From NCBI GenBank assembly GCA_005788935.1, contig SYAK01000005.1, forward strand, positions 1-5,524: a DNA stretch of 5,524 nt, given 5' to 3'. Source of the DNA: Pseudomonadota bacterium (GTDB taxonomy: Bacteria > Myxococcota > UBA9042 > PHBI01). Of this stretch, positions 5,010-5,524 are shown piece by piece. Made by a program: the position numbers and the translations under genes. Numbering within the stretch: the stretch's first letter is position 1; each line of letters starts with the position of its first letter. The notes under the pieces are model-generated. The model did not search any database, was not told the DNA's origin, and saw only the letters and a list, made by a program, of their open reading frames with translations.

Positions 5010-5524
5010 ATGGAGCGTCTGAACAGCGAAAAGGGCGGTCGCGAGAAGTCGGTGACCGAAGGCGCTGTTCAGCGCACGGGGGAGAGGCCTGCCTCGAGCG
5101 CGCGGGCTAGCCTGCGCGGGGAGACCTTCGACGAGGGCGTCCGGCGGTTGGCTCCCGCGAGTGTCCAGATGAAGCCGACGCGCGATGAGGCTGCGTCGCC
5201 AGGATCGGTCACGGCGTCGCACGCGGGCCCGAACGCGGCCGCTGGCGGGACCGGTGGCGACGGGGCGCAAGTCCTCGGCGATGCGGGTGGCGCGGCCGGC
5301 GTTCAGGCAGGTGGTCCTCAGACCGCCGCGCAAGCGAGTGGCGCTGGCGCTGGGGCTGCTCAGGCTGGCGCTGGGGCTCAGGCTGAGGCCGCGGGGGCTC
5401 AGGCGGGCGCTGGGGCTCAGGTGAGTGCGAGCGCGGGGGCTGCTCAGGTGGGCGCGGGCGCTCAGGCAGCCGCGGGGGCTCAGGCAGGCACGGAGGCTCA
5501 GGCAGCCGCGGGGGCTGCTCAGGC
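5010..5524 (+). CDS. Ala/Gly/Gln-rich repetitive protein, 3' end beyond window
   Basis: A reading frame starts at ATG 5010 with GGAGG (4999-5003) six bases upstream, and stays open for 171 codons to the window edge. An in-frame TAG at 4923 and no other ATG fix this start. Residues 1-75 are polar and mixed, beginning MERLNSEKGGREK, with no signal peptide or membrane segment. They include FDEGVRRLAPASVQMKP (40-56). From about residue 76 the protein becomes almost entirely Ala, Gly and Gln, with repeats of the kind AGAGAQ/AAGAQAG, likely a flexible or disordered linker or a structural repeat region. Codon choice in the repeat (GCT, GGG, CAG) differs from the C-ending Ala and Gly codons favoured by the genes to the left. 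Function is unknown. A globular domain may follow beyond the window. The N-terminal LAP-x-VQMK segment recalls, from unverified memory, leaders of myxobacterial proteins carrying contractile-injection-system-associated domains. Confidence 0.75.
   Translation, partial: MERLNSEKGGREKSVTEGAVQRTGERPASSARASLRGETFDEGVRRLAPASVQMKPTRDEAASPGSVTASHAGPNAAAGGTGGDGAQVLGDAGGAAGVQAGGPQTAAQASGAGAGAAQAGAGAQAEAAGAQAGAGAQVSASAGAAQVGAGAQAAAGAQAGTEAQAAAGAAQ
5340..5524 (+). repeat. In-frame imperfect repeats encoding Ala-Gly-Gln-rich peptide
   Basis: The 10-mer GGGGCTCAGG occurs at 5373, 5394, 5412 and 5475, spaced by multiples of three so that Gly-Ala-Gln stays in frame. Interrupted variants with GGGGCTGCTCAGG occur as well. 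A 21-base exact direct repeat lies at 5460-5480 and 5496-5516, offset by 36 bases (12 codons). The repeats continue to the window edge, so the total number is unknown. Such tracts can expand or contract by slippage, and are prone to assembly error. Confidence 0.8.

Overview
This is a GC-rich bacterial window. The third codon position is almost always G or C, strongly so in the first gene. Composition and gene types suggest a myxobacterium or related deltaproteobacterial lineage, but no rRNA or marker gene is present, so this is inference. Five genes are supportable, all on the plus strand. No tRNA, rRNA, CRISPR array, transposase or insertion-sequence end was seen.

Layout: (1) 1-318 holds no confident gene. 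It carries an exact 16-bp palindrome present twice (113-128 and 178-193), a further near-perfect dyad (205-223) and a weak promoter candidate ahead of gene 1. (2) 319-1170 encodes a cyclopropane-fatty-acid-synthase-like SAM methyltransferase. It is followed 40 bases later by a zinc-independent quinone oxidoreductase of the medium-chain dehydrogenase/reductase (MDR) superfamily (1211-2179), and the two probably form an operon. (3) 2180-2323 has a TTGACC promoter candidate overlapped by a perfect 9-bp-arm inverted repeat. It precedes a small predicted exported protein of unknown function with a conserved-looking cysteine pair (2324-2848). (4) 2849-3002 has a nested dyad and a perfect 14-bp palindrome before a complete OPT-family oligopeptide transporter (3003-4820), which lacks a Shine-Dalgarno sequence. 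(5) 4821-5009 has a promoter candidate and two tandem hairpins, the second of which covers the ribosome binding site. They lie ahead of an Ala/Gly/Gln-rich repetitive protein that starts at 5010 and runs off the window end.

How the genes work together: only the methyltransferase/oxidoreductase pair has operon-like spacing. A SAM-dependent lipid or unsaturated-chain methyltransferase beside an NADPH-dependent enone/quinone reductase is chemically sensible, because a double bond could be modified by one enzyme and reduced by the other. The real substrate cannot be read from the sequence. The other three genes look like separate transcription units, each with its own dyad-containing leader.

No complete new system is evident. 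The strongest unexplained signals are the duplicated 16-bp operator-like palindrome, the altered active-site residues of the methyltransferase, and the low-complexity protein at the right edge with its structured leader.
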